Shown piece after piece: positions 1-7,311 of a stretch of 21,843 nucleotides of DNA; the stretch's first letter is position 1, and each line of letters starts with the position of its first letter. The notes beneath the pieces were generated by a model, which worked only from the letters and a program-made list of their open reading frames with translations, was not told the DNA's origin and did not search any database. Source of the DNA: a virus. The translations under genes were made by a program, and so were the position numbers. Where the stretch lies: positions 1 to 21,843 of IMG/VR virus record IMGVR_UViG_3300037507_002719. One strand, given 5' to 3'.

Positions 1-599
1 GAACTAATCTTGTGTACTGATTTTCTGCAATTCCACTTGGGATCATTCTTTGAATAGTCAAAAAAGTCAGACTCCATCTGGTTTACAAGTCCCACCGTAG
101 GTACCAGAATCAATATTTTTCTGTCTGGCTTTATTACGGATAGTAGCCATCGGAGCAAGACGTATATTATTAAACTTTTCCCAGAGCCTGTCGGGGATAT
201 AATTACACACCGGTGATTGTTTATAGCGTGGACGATTGCTTGTGACTGATGTGGATGCATTTGTATAGAAGACTTTTTCACCGTTACATTTAGTCCAGTA
301 TAAAGCGTAGCAAGTTCCTCCGTTGTTATGCATAGATCTTTTTTGCTTTCTTTGAAAGAAATGGAATACTTGCGCTCGTCTGAAAACTTTTTTAAGTAAG
401 TCTTTAAACCCCGGGGAAGAGTGGATGTAAGAATATCATACAGACGGATCTTGCCATCCCACAGTCTGCGTTTGAACATAGGCATATATTGAGCACCTGG
501 AACCATAAATGAAAAATAGTCCCGTAACTCTTTCTTTAATGCTTGCTCTGTTTTGATGTAGTAACGAACTTCATCAATAGATTCAACTTCAATGTCCAC
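1..599 (-). CDS. uvsW: UvsW-like DNA/RNA helicase, N-terminal part (cut by window edge)
   Basis: T4 UvsW is a superfamily 2 helicase that unwinds branched DNA and R-loops and moves replication from origin-dependent to recombination-dependent mode. The minus frame from the GTG at 599-597 is open to base 1 (about 199 codons) and starts MDIEVES, close to the T4 UvsW start MDIKV. Residues about 24-66 (ELRDYFSF, then RRLWDGKIRLYD) match the family's N-terminal domain. HPHQSQA (115-121) precedes the helicase core, Walker A is SPTGSGKS (135-142), and motif Ia is LVPTVGLVNQ (165-174). The DEAD-type and C-terminal motifs lie outside the window. GTG is the only sensible start, because an in-frame TAG lies 12 bases upstream of it. 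No clear Shine-Dalgarno is seen; the uvsY stop is 7 bases upstream, so translation is probably coupled. G+C (about 43% over two hand-counted 60-base lines) is well above that of the neighbouring cassette. Confidence 0.93.
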   Translation of the reverse strand, partial: MDIEVESIDEVRYYIKTEQALKKELRDYFSFMVPGAQYMPMFKRRLWDGKIRLYDILTSTLPRGLKTYLKKFSDERKYSISFKESKKDLCITTEELATLYTGLNVTVKKSSIQMHPHQSQAIVHAINNHRCVIISPTGSGKSLIIYVLLRWLLSVIKPDRKILILVPTVGLVNQMESDFFDYSKNDPKWNCRKSVHKIS

Positions 600-606
600 A
601 TAATAT

Positions 607-1044
607 TTATGCTATACCATTCATCATTTTATGCCATTCGATGGCAGATTTTATCATAAAATTTCTATTATTGAGTGAACGTATGTATTCTTCAACCATT
701 TTTAATTTTACTTCTGTAACTGCTATTTTAGATTTTAAATCTATAACTTTTGGATCTGCTTCCACAAATTGTTCAACATCACTTTTTAGTAATGTTAAAT
801 CTGAAGGTTCTTCCTTCCATTCTTCAAGTTCTTCTCTTGAAACTTTCCCGGTATAAATTTTCCATTTACGCAATTTTAAAACAGCCAAATCATTTTGATA
901 TTTGGTCAAAAGTAATTTGACATCTGCTAAAATTGTAAGATACTTTGAGTGTATTTGAGGTATCTTAAGAGACTCTATTCCTAACTCTGTAGAGTCTATT
1001 TGAGAGTCTTTATTAATAAGTTCTTTAAGGTTCTCTAGATTCAT
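607..1044 (-). CDS. uvsY: UvsY-like recombination mediator
   Basis: This 145-residue protein matches T4 UvsY (137 residues). UvsY loads the UvsX recombinase onto gp32-coated single-stranded DNA in recombination-dependent replication and repair. The N-terminus MNLENLKELINKDSQIDSTE parallels T4 MRLEDL...IDSTKL. The middle has the KIYTGKVSREELEEWKEEP stretch, where T4 has YYSGR...DEF. The C-terminus has the IRS...FMIKSAIEWHKM helix, the region needed for hexamer assembly in T4. The protein is almost all helical and charged. The uvsW gene follows 7 bases downstream on the same strand, the usual T4-like pairing. The ribosome site (TTAAAAG) is weak. A possible leftward sigma-70 promoter lies at 1057-1084. 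Identification rests on recognised sequence similarity and gene context; no alignment was run. Confidence 0.9.
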   Translation of the reverse strand: MNLENLKELINKDSQIDSTELGIESLKIPQIHSKYLTILADVKLLLTKYQNDLAVLKLRKWKIYTGKVSREELEEWKEEPSDLTLLKSDVEQFVEADPKVIDLKSKIAVTEVKLKMVEEYIRSLNNRNFMIKSAIEWHKMMNGIA

Positions 1045-1056
1045 CTTTTAAGATGT

Positions 1057-1084
1057 ATATTAAAGTACTCTAGAGTAAAGTCAA
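1057..1084 (-). promoter_or_regulatory. possible leftward sigma-70 promoter for uvsY-uvsW
   Basis: Read on the minus strand, TTGACT (1084-1079) and TAATAT (1062-1057) are separated by 16 bases. Matches to consensus are 5/6 and 4/6. The expected start near 1050 would leave only about 5 bases before the uvsY ATG, so the mRNA would be almost leaderless. AT-rich DNA produces such matches by chance; this is weak evidence. Confidence 0.3.
1066..1077. repeat. 12-bp perfect palindrome, possible operator
   Basis: TACTCTAGAGTA is its own reverse complement and sits in the spacer of the possible leftward promoter. The half-site hexamer TAGAGT (either strand) also occurs at 972-977, 990-995 and 1107-1112. 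The last copy lies inside the spacer of the rightward promoter. A shared operator for the divergent transcripts is an inference. Confidence 0.4.
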
Positions 1085-1094
1085 ATAAATAATC

Positions 1095-1122
1095 TTGACA
1101 TTTCTTTAGAGTGATCTATAAT
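1095..1122 (+). promoter_or_regulatory. consensus sigma-70 early promoter of the glycan cassette
   Basis: TTGACA (1095-1100), a 16-base spacer and TATAAT (1117-1122): both hexamers are perfect matches to the bacterial housekeeping consensus. The first cassette gene starts 16 bases after the -10 box, with AAAGGA at 1128-1133 as its ribosome site. T4-like phages use host-type sigma-70 promoters for immediate-early genes, so early expression of the cassette is expected. The predicted RNA start (about 1129) nearly touches the ribosome site, which would make the leader very short. Confidence 0.8.
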
Positions 1123-1138
1123 TGTTGAAAGGACTAAA

Positions 1139-1774
1139 ATGATTATTGATTTGCGTGAAATTCCAGTAGTCTGGATAAATTTAGATTCAGCAAAGAAAAA
1201 TGCTGAAACTATGGAACAACGATTTCAAAAATTTGGTTTTAAAAATACACACAGAAAACCAGGAATTGTAATTCCACCTCCCCCCAATACAGATAAAAGT
1301 ATTGCCCATTTTAGAGGGTGTGGAATGTCTCATATTGAAATTTTAGATGACGCAAAGTATTCTACTCCACTTCTCATTTTGGAAGATGACGTAGAGTTTG
1401 CAGACAATTTTAATCCTGTTATAGAAATTCCAGATGATGCTGATGGTGTTTATCTTGGGATTTCACATGGCAATATTTACTATGGATCATGTAAACATGA
1501 TGAAAATTATTTAAGAATTGGCGGCATATTAGCAGCACATGCTATTTTATATGTAACACAAAATTATAGGCAAGCTATGTCAGAAGTTGGGAAGTTTTGT
1601 CTTTATACTTTGAATAAACCTTGGGATGTTGGAACAGCCGGAATACAAACCCAGTTTAAAGTTTATACACCAAATAGTCCTTTAATTTATCAATGTGACG
1701 ACAGGGAAAGTTCCAATAAATGGCAAATGCTTACTGATCGCCCTCTAGAAAACAGAAATACAACATTTCAATGA
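1139..1774 (+). CDS. GT25-like glycosyltransferase
   Basis: Residues 10-16 (VVWINLD) resemble the opening strand of family 25 (LPS-type) glycosyltransferases. The GC-x-SHIEIL segment (60-69) followed by LILEDDVEF (79-87) matches the family's conserved helix and acidic metal/donor-binding motif. At 211 residues it is at the short end for GT25, which is often 230-280. It is cytoplasmic, with no signal peptide or membrane segment. It is the first gene of the cassette: ATG at 1139, AAAGGA just upstream, behind a consensus promoter. Its stop overlaps the next start as ATGA. Donor and acceptor cannot be read from the sequence. The family call is moderately sure; the sugar is unknown. Confidence 0.72.
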   Translation: MIIDLREIPVVWINLDSAKKNAETMEQRFQKFGFKNTHRKPGIVIPPPPNTDKSIAHFRGCGMSHIEILDDAKYSTPLLILEDDVEFADNFNPVIEIPDDADGVYLGISHGNIYYGSCKHDENYLRIGGILAAHAILYVTQNYRQAMSEVGKFCLYTLNKPWDVGTAGIQTQFKVYTPNSPLIYQCDDRESSNKWQMLTDRPLENRNTTFQ

Positions 1775-2556
1775 TATCATTTAAAACTTTAGGTGTACAC
1801 GGCAGAACTGGAAATCAAATGTTTCAATATGCCTGTTTATATTCAGTAGCTAAAAAAAATAATTATGAATTTGGGGTACCTTACAAAAATAAACACACAA
1901 ATCCATATTATAATTTTACATTACCAGAATATTTTAAAAATTTAAGTGCAAAAGATTGTTCTAATTTTTTACCTTCATATTTATATGAAGCCCCTAGCTG
2001 GGATTACAATGAAGAAGTTTTTAATGTAAAAGATAATACGGAAATAAGAGGTTATTTTCAAAGTGAAAAATATTTTTCAGATTACAGAGAAGATATTAAA
2101 AAAGAATTTACATTTAAAGATAATGTATATGACGAAGCTTTAGAAAAAAGAAAAAAAATTAAAGACCCTTTGATAGCAATTCATGTAAGAATTGGAGATT
2201 TTAAATTATTGGCAGGACATCATCCAATATGCAAAGAAGACTATTATTTAAATGCTTTAAACTTTTTACCTAAAGATATACCATATGTAATTTTTAGTGA
2301 TACACCATTAGAAGTTTACGATGTTTTAAAAAATAATGGAAGAAATAAAAACTTAGGTCAAAATCTTGATGAAAAAACAGATATGTGTTTAATGAGTCTT
2401 TGTGACTATCACATTATAGGAAATAGTACTTTTAGTTGGTGGGGTGCATGGCTATCAAATACCAATAAAGTAATATCACCCGCATCTTGGTTTGGAGAAA
2501 AAACCAACATTCAAAAATGGTCTGATATATATTGTAAAGACTGGGTGATTATATGA
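1771..2556 (+). CDS. GT11 alpha-1,2-fucosyltransferase-like protein
   Basis: Family 11 enzymes move L-fucose from GDP-fucose to the 2-OH of a sugar. Three family motifs are present: GRTGNQMFQY (11-20, the G-x-GNQ-x-FQ motif), IHVRIGD (137-143, the H-x-R-x-GD donor-binding motif) and NSTFSWWGAWL (218-228). The length (261) is slightly short for the family. It is soluble, with no membrane segment. Start ATG 1771 overlaps the stop of the preceding gene (ATGA) and has no clear ribosome site, so coupling is likely. The fucose donor could come from gmd and fcl at the far end of the same cassette. Base composition is extreme (about 20% G+C in one hand-counted 60-base line). A relative using another 6-deoxyhexose cannot be excluded. 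Confidence 0.88.
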   Translation: MISFKTLGVHGRTGNQMFQYACLYSVAKKNNYEFGVPYKNKHTNPYYNFTLPEYFKNLSAKDCSNFLPSYLYEAPSWDYNEEVFNVKDNTEIRGYFQSEKYFSDYREDIKKEFTFKDNVYDEALEKRKKIKDPLIAIHVRIGDFKLLAGHHPICKEDYYLNALNFLPKDIPYVIFSDTPLEVYDVLKNNGRNKNLGQNLDEKTDMCLMSLCDYHIIGNSTFSWWGAWLSNTNKVISPASWFGEKTNIQKWSDIYCKDWVII

Positions 2557-3374
2557 ATACGTTGAATATTTTTACTAACGCTTTTACTACACATTCTTGT
2601 TTAAATTATCCACCAAAAACATTTCAATGGGTATTCAACAAATATCCAGAACAAAATGCACCTGTTGTATATTTTGACGATGCTATTTTTAGATATTTAA
2701 ATGATGGATACACTGGGCCAAAATATGGTTGGCTGGGGGAATCGTCGGAAATTATATCATCTATTTTAATGGGTATAACATCAAATAAAGATGTTTTAAA
2801 ACTACGTTATAAAAAAATATTTACCAACGATAGACGAGTAATAAACATTGATCCTAATTTTTTTCAATACAATCCACCAGCATCAAACATGCCGTGGATA
2901 AAAGAGCCAAAAGTATACGAAAAAAATAAGTTATGTTCTTATATTACAAGTTTTAAACAATTTACTTCTGGCCATATTAAACGAATGGAGCTATTTGAAA
3001 AACTAAAAAACAATCCAAAATATCAAGATCATATTTTTGGCAGAGATTATAGATATCTTCCAGATAAAATTGATGGTCTAAAAGATTATATGTTTTCCAT
3101 AGTAATCGAAAATAGCATTTATCCAAAATATTATACTGAAAAAATAACAGATTGTTTTGCCACAGGAACGGTTCCCATTTATTATGGTGACAGATCAATA
3201 GAAGAGGATTTTGATTCAAGAGGTATTATTTTTATTGACGATCTAGAAACATTTGATAACCTTACACCAGAATTATATCAAGAATGTTTACCATACGTAA
3301 AAAATAATTTTGAAAAAGTTATCAATCTTACTACAGCTGATGATTATATTTTTAATAGCATAGCAAATGATTAA
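2553..3374 (+). CDS. GT10 alpha-1,3/4-fucosyltransferase-like protein
   Basis: The C-terminal half carries the family 10 signature: FSIVIENS (181-188), YYTEKI (193-198) and GTVPIYYG (205-212). This corresponds to the GDP-fucose-binding 'FENS...YTEK...G-x-VPV-x-G' motif of alpha-1,3/4-fucosyltransferases. The R-x-x-LFEKL segment near 144-151 also fits the family. The N-terminal 120 residues (acceptor side) look unlike the next gene, which is also GT10. It starts with ATG overlapping the previous stop (ATGA) and ends overlapping the next gene by 8 bases. It is cytoplasmic with no membrane anchor. It probably adds fucose or a related deoxysugar such as colitose; the linkage is unknown. Confidence 0.87.
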   Translation: MNTLNIFTNAFTTHSCLNYPPKTFQWVFNKYPEQNAPVVYFDDAIFRYLNDGYTGPKYGWLGESSEIISSILMGITSNKDVLKLRYKKIFTNDRRVINIDPNFFQYNPPASNMPWIKEPKVYEKNKLCSYITSFKQFTSGHIKRMELFEKLKNNPKYQDHIFGRDYRYLPDKIDGLKDYMFSIVIENSIYPKYYTEKITDCFATGTVPIYYGDRSIEEDFDSRGIIFIDDLETFDNLTPELYQECLPYVKNNFEKVINLTTADDYIFNSIAND

Positions 3375-4233
3375 ATTATCAATATACGGATTTTGGCCAG
3401 ATTTTAATTACGAAGATAACTTTTTTAAATCTTTATTTCAAGATATTTATGGTAAAGATTTTAGTTATACAACAAATCCTTACGAATCTAATTTGTGTTT
3501 GATTGGAGAAAATTTAGTACCACCAAATTTAGATAGATCAAAAACAAAATTAATATCACACATAGCAGAACCAAAAGATCCATTTTATGATACTGCTGAA
3601 TATCATTTTACTTTTGATCCAACAGATTTAAATAGAGGTAATATAAGACTTCCTTTGTGGATGATCTATATAAATCGATATAATCTAGTATCTAATCAAA
3701 ATCCTATACTTCCAGTTAATGTAAACAATTTGCAAAATAATGAATGGTATAATACACCAAAAACAAGTTTTTGTATAACACCATTTTCTGCAGTGCATAA
3801 AAATAGAATTGAATTTTGGCAAACCTTAAACACATATAAAAAAACAGATGGTTTTGGATTACCTTTTGGAAATGGGGATCACGAAAGAAATCAATTAAAA
3901 AAATATTACGTAATTTCACCTTATAAATTTTGCATGGCATATGAAAATACTAATAAATTGGGTTATGTTACTGAAAAAATTTTACAAGCAAAAACATCAG
4001 GCTGCATACCAATTTATTGGGGATCGGAATATGTATTAAAAGATTTTAATCCAAACAGTTTTATTTATGTAAATAATTTTAATTCGATACATGATGTTTT
4101 GGAATACGTAAAAATGGTAGACAATGATGAAAGTTTATATCAAACTATTCATAATAGTCCAATTTTTCATTATAATATAAATGAAAAATATGAGCAAATA
4201 AAAAATCAAATTAAACAAACAATTTCATTATGA
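3367..4233 (+). CDS. second GT10 fucosyltransferase-like protein
   Basis: This is another family 10 protein (288 residues). FCITPF (135-140) and HKNRIEFWQTL (144-154), then GFG (162-164), match the conserved central segment. YKFCMAYENT (186-195), GYVTEKI (199-205) and GCIPIYWGS (212-220) form the donor-binding signature. It keeps the signature in a more standard form than the preceding paralogue and differs from it in the N-terminal half, so the two probably act on different acceptors. It overlaps both neighbours (8 bases upstream, ATGA downstream). No signal peptide is seen. The donor is inferred to be GDP-fucose or another GDP-deoxyhexose from this cassette. Confidence 0.87.
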   Translation: MIKLSIYGFWPDFNYEDNFFKSLFQDIYGKDFSYTTNPYESNLCLIGENLVPPNLDRSKTKLISHIAEPKDPFYDTAEYHFTFDPTDLNRGNIRLPLWMIYINRYNLVSNQNPILPVNVNNLQNNEWYNTPKTSFCITPFSAVHKNRIEFWQTLNTYKKTDGFGLPFGNGDHERNQLKKYYVISPYKFCMAYENTNKLGYVTEKILQAKTSGCIPIYWGSEYVLKDFNPNSFIYVNNFNSIHDVLEYVKMVDNDESLYQTIHNSPIFHYNINEKYEQIKNQIKQTISL

Positions 4234-4988
4234 AAGTTCAAATAATTACATTACCAGAAGCTAAAGAAAGACAAGAAAAAATAACCAAATCTTTCAATGA
4301 ATATAATATTAATTTTGAATTTAAAAGCGGTGTAGCTTTAAATGAATGTTCATTTATTGAAGAAAATGGTACTCATTATATTTTATTTGAAAATAATAAA
4401 ATAAAAATTAATGAGGATAAACTATTAGAAAATACGAATAGAAATTGGATCAGATTTGGAGAGATTGCTGCTTATATAGCCCACTATAAACTTTGGAAAG
4501 CTTTTTTAAATACAAACGATTTAAGTATTTTAATTTGCGAAGATGATGCAAAACCAAATGCAAATATAGAATTTTTTGAATCATTAATTTGTGATGATTT
4601 GTATTTTATAAATCTTCAAAATGTTACCGCACACAACCAATCTAAACAATTTTTATATAGACAACCATTTGTTGAACAAAAAAATGATAATCTGATTGAG
4701 TACAAAGCACAGTTGCCTTTATTGTGTGAGGGATTGGCTGCATATTTGTTGACTAGGGCTGGAGCCCAGTTAATGTGTGACTATATAGAAGAGAATGGTT
4801 ATGTTGGTCCAAATGATTGTATGATTACAAAACTGTGTCAAAATAAAATAATGCCGATACACGCTCCAATTAAATTGGATAGATGTTTTGGTTTAGAAGA
4901 AGAAACGTATTTTACATCATATACACACAGTGGATCTTTTAAAACTTTTAAATCATTTAATAAAATGGTATTGCAGGTAAAGGAGTAA
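4230..4988 (+). CDS. GT25-family glycosyltransferase
   Basis: Family 25 features are clear: IITLPEAKERQEKI (5-18, the N-terminal strand and R-x-x-K helix), GEIAAYIAHYKLW (77-89) and ILICEDDA (100-107, the acidic 'EDD' motif). EGLAAYLLTRAGAQ (about 167-180) and NDCMI follow, as in LPS beta-1,4-galactosyltransferase-type proteins. The length (252) is normal for the family. Its first gene relative is the shorter GT25-like protein at 1139. Start ATG 4230 overlaps the previous stop (ATGA). The last bases contain AAAGGAG, which serves the next gene. The sugar transferred is not predictable. Confidence 0.85.
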   Translation: MKVQIITLPEAKERQEKITKSFNEYNINFEFKSGVALNECSFIEENGTHYILFENNKIKINEDKLLENTNRNWIRFGEIAAYIAHYKLWKAFLNTNDLSILICEDDAKPNANIEFFESLICDDLYFINLQNVTAHNQSKQFLYRQPFVEQKNDNLIEYKAQLPLLCEGLAAYLLTRAGAQLMCDYIEENGYVGPNDCMITKLCQNKIMPIHAPIKLDRCFGLEEETYFTSYTHSGSFKTFKSFNKMVLQVKE

Positions 4989-4989
4989 T

Positions 4990-5757
4990 ATGGCTTATCT
5001 TTTAATAGAAAGAAGGACTGGTGGATTATTATCGTGTTTTAATCTCATAGCAGCCAGCTTATTGCATCTGTATGAAAATAATATAAACAGTTTTTATTTT
5101 ATATGGAAAGCACAGACCTACCAAAATAATGTAAATGAAAATCTTTTTGATAAATTTATATTTAAACAAACTGTTCCACCGACAGAAGAACAGTGGTCAA
5201 AGACACTAAGTGTTTTTGATCTTAGTCACCAATACTATACTCCAATAACTCCAATAGAAAAAATTATAAAAGTAAATGATGCATTAAAACGGTGTAACTA
5301 CTTCGCAAATCCAATTTTTAATCATTTATCAGAAATAGTTCCATTCAAGTCAAACACCTTGGGTGTGCATGTAAGAAGAACAGACCACGCAATACATGGT
5401 GATATTTTACCAGATGAATATTATTTTGAAAAAATAGATAAAAATTTAGAAACTGGAAAATATAATAATGTTTTTTTGGCTACGGATGAATATAAAATCG
5501 TAGATTCATTTAGAAAAAAATATGGAGATAAACTTTTTATAAATGAAAATATTACACGAAGTAGCACTGATGTTACAATACCATTTTGCAATTTTGAAGA
5601 CAAAGATAAATTAGCTATTGATATTTTTAAAGAAGGAATAGCATTATCTAAATGTGACAAAATGATATTTACCAGCAGCAATGTTTCAACCTATGTAAGA
5701 ATAATTAAGCCTGAGATAGATTGCGAGCAAATAGATACTCATATACAGTTTAGATGA
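4990..5757 (+). CDS. GT23/NodZ-like (alpha-1,6- or O-fucosyltransferase-like) glycosyltransferase
   Basis: The strongest motif is LGVHVRRTD (124-132), the HVRRTD donor-binding loop seen in NodZ/FUT8-type and related GT-B fucosyltransferases. VFLATDE (161-167) and a late TSSNVSTYVR segment (about 229-238) match the matching C-terminal sites. The N-terminal GGLLS (11-15) resembles the glycine-rich loop of the same fold. At 255 residues it is shorter than NodZ (about 320). It is soluble. The start has an excellent ribosome site, AAAGGAG at 4979-4985. It is the fourth predicted fucosyltransferase-like gene in a row here. Family assignment is moderately sure; the fucose specificity is an inference from fold and neighbours. 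Confidence 0.7.
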   Translation: MAYLLIERRTGGLLSCFNLIAASLLHLYENNINSFYFIWKAQTYQNNVNENLFDKFIFKQTVPPTEEQWSKTLSVFDLSHQYYTPITPIEKIIKVNDALKRCNYFANPIFNHLSEIVPFKSNTLGVHVRRTDHAIHGDILPDEYYFEKIDKNLETGKYNNVFLATDEYKIVDSFRKKYGDKLFINENITRSSTDVTIPFCNFEDKDKLAIDIFKEGIALSKCDKMIFTSSNVSTYVRIIKPEIDCEQIDTHIQFR

Positions 5758-5782
5758 TTTTTTAATATAAAGGAAAATAATA

Positions 5783-6412
5783 ATGAATAATAGAATAAAC
5801 GACTTAAAAAATTCAGTTTTTTATGCATTAAATAATGAAAATCAATATAATATTTCTGATCAAATTTTTAATATTAAAGGGTTTTCTGGAAAAGAATATA
5901 AAAAATTTGTTAACAGATTGTTATCAAGAGATATTGTAAAAAATTATGTAGAAATTGGTGTGTGGCATGGATCTACTGTAATAGCAGCTTTAAATGGAAA
6001 TGAAAATAAATTAAACCATTGGGTTATAGATAATTTTTCTCAATTTGGATCACCAAAAGATGATTTTTTAAATAATTGGAATTTAAATTTAAAATGTCCT
6101 GTTAATTTGATCGATTCAGATTGTTTTAAAATAGATTTTGAAAAACAAAACATGAAAGATATTGACGTGTACTTTTATGATGGTGATCATAAAGAAGAAG
6201 ATCATTATTTGGCATTAAAGTATTATTACCCTTCTATGGCAAATTCTTTTATTTATATGGTTGATGACTGGACTTGGACAGATGTACAATATGGGACTAT
6301 AAGAGCAATTAATGATTTAAAATTAAAAATTCATTCTCATATTTCATTTCAAGGATATGAAGATTCAAACGGTTGGTGGAATGGATGTGGGATATTTATT
6401 TTTGAAAAATAA
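5783..6412 (+). CDS. class I SAM-dependent methyltransferase-like protein
   Basis: VEIGVWHGST (56-65) fits the glycine-rich SAM-binding motif I. FYDGDH (131-136), followed by a helix and YMVDDW (158-163), fits the pattern of Methyltransf_24-type proteins found in glycan and rhamnolipid/cephalosporin-type modification clusters. It has 209 residues and no membrane segment. It has its own good ribosome site (AAAGGA near 5771-5776) after a 25-base gap, one of few gaps in the cassette. A likely role is O-methylation of a sugar in the glycan, but the substrate is unknown and the fold assignment rests on two motifs. Confidence 0.72.
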   Translation: MNNRINDLKNSVFYALNNENQYNISDQIFNIKGFSGKEYKKFVNRLLSRDIVKNYVEIGVWHGSTVIAALNGNENKLNHWVIDNFSQFGSPKDDFLNNWNLNLKCPVNLIDSDCFKIDFEKQNMKDIDVYFYDGDHKEEDHYLALKYYYPSMANSFIYMVDDWTWTDVQYGTIRAINDLKLKIHSHISFQGYEDSNGWWNGCGIFIFEK

Positions 6413-6414
6413 TT

Positions 6415-7311
6415 ATGAGTGAAATTAATACATTGATATTTTATAATGGTGGGCACAATGGCGATGTTCATTACTCTAGAGAATTTGTAAAAGATTTACA
6501 AAAAAAAATAAATATTCATTCTGAATATTATTTGCCACTGGGAAGCTCACTAAAAATAGTAAAAGATATAAAAAACATTATTTTTAAAAATAATAATTTA
6601 TTTAATTTTAATTCTAATGAATTTTTTGTAGATAATGAAAATAAAATATTATTTGTAAACACCTGGGTCGGATCTTCAAATGGTAAACATTTAGAAATGA
6701 TGATGGGTTGTTCATTAAATACAAATTATAAAAAATTTCAAAATATTTATAGATGTTTAAATATTTCCATAGAGGATATAAATTTTTATATTCCAGAAAT
6801 AGATTGGTCTTTTTTTGATGTTACACATGTTGATGAATTTTTAAAAAATAATATATTCGATAAGTATGTTTTAATATCAAATGGGCCAGTATTATCTGGA
6901 CAATCAGCAGATATAAATTTAGATAATATTATACTTTCGCTAGCACCCAAAAATAAAAATATCGCATTTATATTGACGGATAATAGATCAAAAATACAAC
7001 TTCCAAATGTGTTTTATACTTCGGATTTTATAAAAACCAATGGTGGTGATTTAAATGAAATTGCTTATCTTGGGTCCAAATCCAATATTATAATTGGTAA
7101 AGGAAGCGGGCCATTTTGTTTTTGTCATAACAAAGAAACCTTATATAATCCAAATAAAACTTTTATTTCTTTTACAAATTATATGGTTGATGGTAAATGG
7201 GCATTACCAGAACATTTGCCAAAAGAACAAGCAAAACAAATTTGGTCAAATAATTTTGATTATGGACACATATGTAATATAATTCAAAATGAAATTATGG
7301 AGATATTATGA
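6415..7311 (+). CDS. GT-B-like (heptosyltransferase-like) putative glycosyltransferase
   Basis: I do not recognise a firm family. The 298-residue protein begins with a strand and a glycine/aspartate loop (FYNGGHNGDVHYS, 9-21), like the opening of GT9 (ADP-heptose transferase) proteins. The second half has a new Rossmann-like start (YVLISNGPVLSGQSA). It later has EIAYLGSKSNIIIGKGSGP, reminiscent of the donor-side 'G..S.fI..nsGP' loop of GT-B enzymes. Composition is extremely AT-rich, like the other transferases here. No ribosome site is evident; it starts 2 bases after the methyltransferase stop and ends ATGA into the next gene. A glycosyltransferase role is an inference from pattern and location. 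Confidence 0.5.
   Translation: MSEINTLIFYNGGHNGDVHYSREFVKDLQKKINIHSEYYLPLGSSLKIVKDIKNIIFKNNNLFNFNSNEFFVDNENKILFVNTWVGSSNGKHLEMMMGCSLNTNYKKFQNIYRCLNISIEDINFYIPEIDWSFFDVTHVDEFLKNNIFDKYVLISNGPVLSGQSADINLDNIILSLAPKNKNIAFILTDNRSKIQLPNVFYTSDFIKTNGGDLNEIAYLGSKSNIIIGKGSGPFCFCHNKETLYNPNKTFISFTNYMVDGKWALPEHLPKEQAKQIWSNNFDYGHICNIIQNEIMEIL

Noticed and set aside
67-333. An 88-codon open frame on the minus strand starting MHNNGG
   Set aside because: It is out of frame with the continuous UvsW reading that runs from 599 to base 1 and carries the Walker A motif; it is a shadow.
605-612. CATAAATA on the minus strand as a late promoter for uvsW
   Set aside because: It overlaps the uvsY stop and lies only 5 bases from the uvsW GTG; one mismatch to the T4 octamer is expected by chance in such DNA.
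1139-7311. Glycosyltransferases serving DNA base modification as in T4
   Set aside because: No dCMP hydroxymethylase or other base-hypermodification gene is in the window, and the transferases resemble fucosyl and LPS types rather than T4 alpha/beta-glucosyltransferases.
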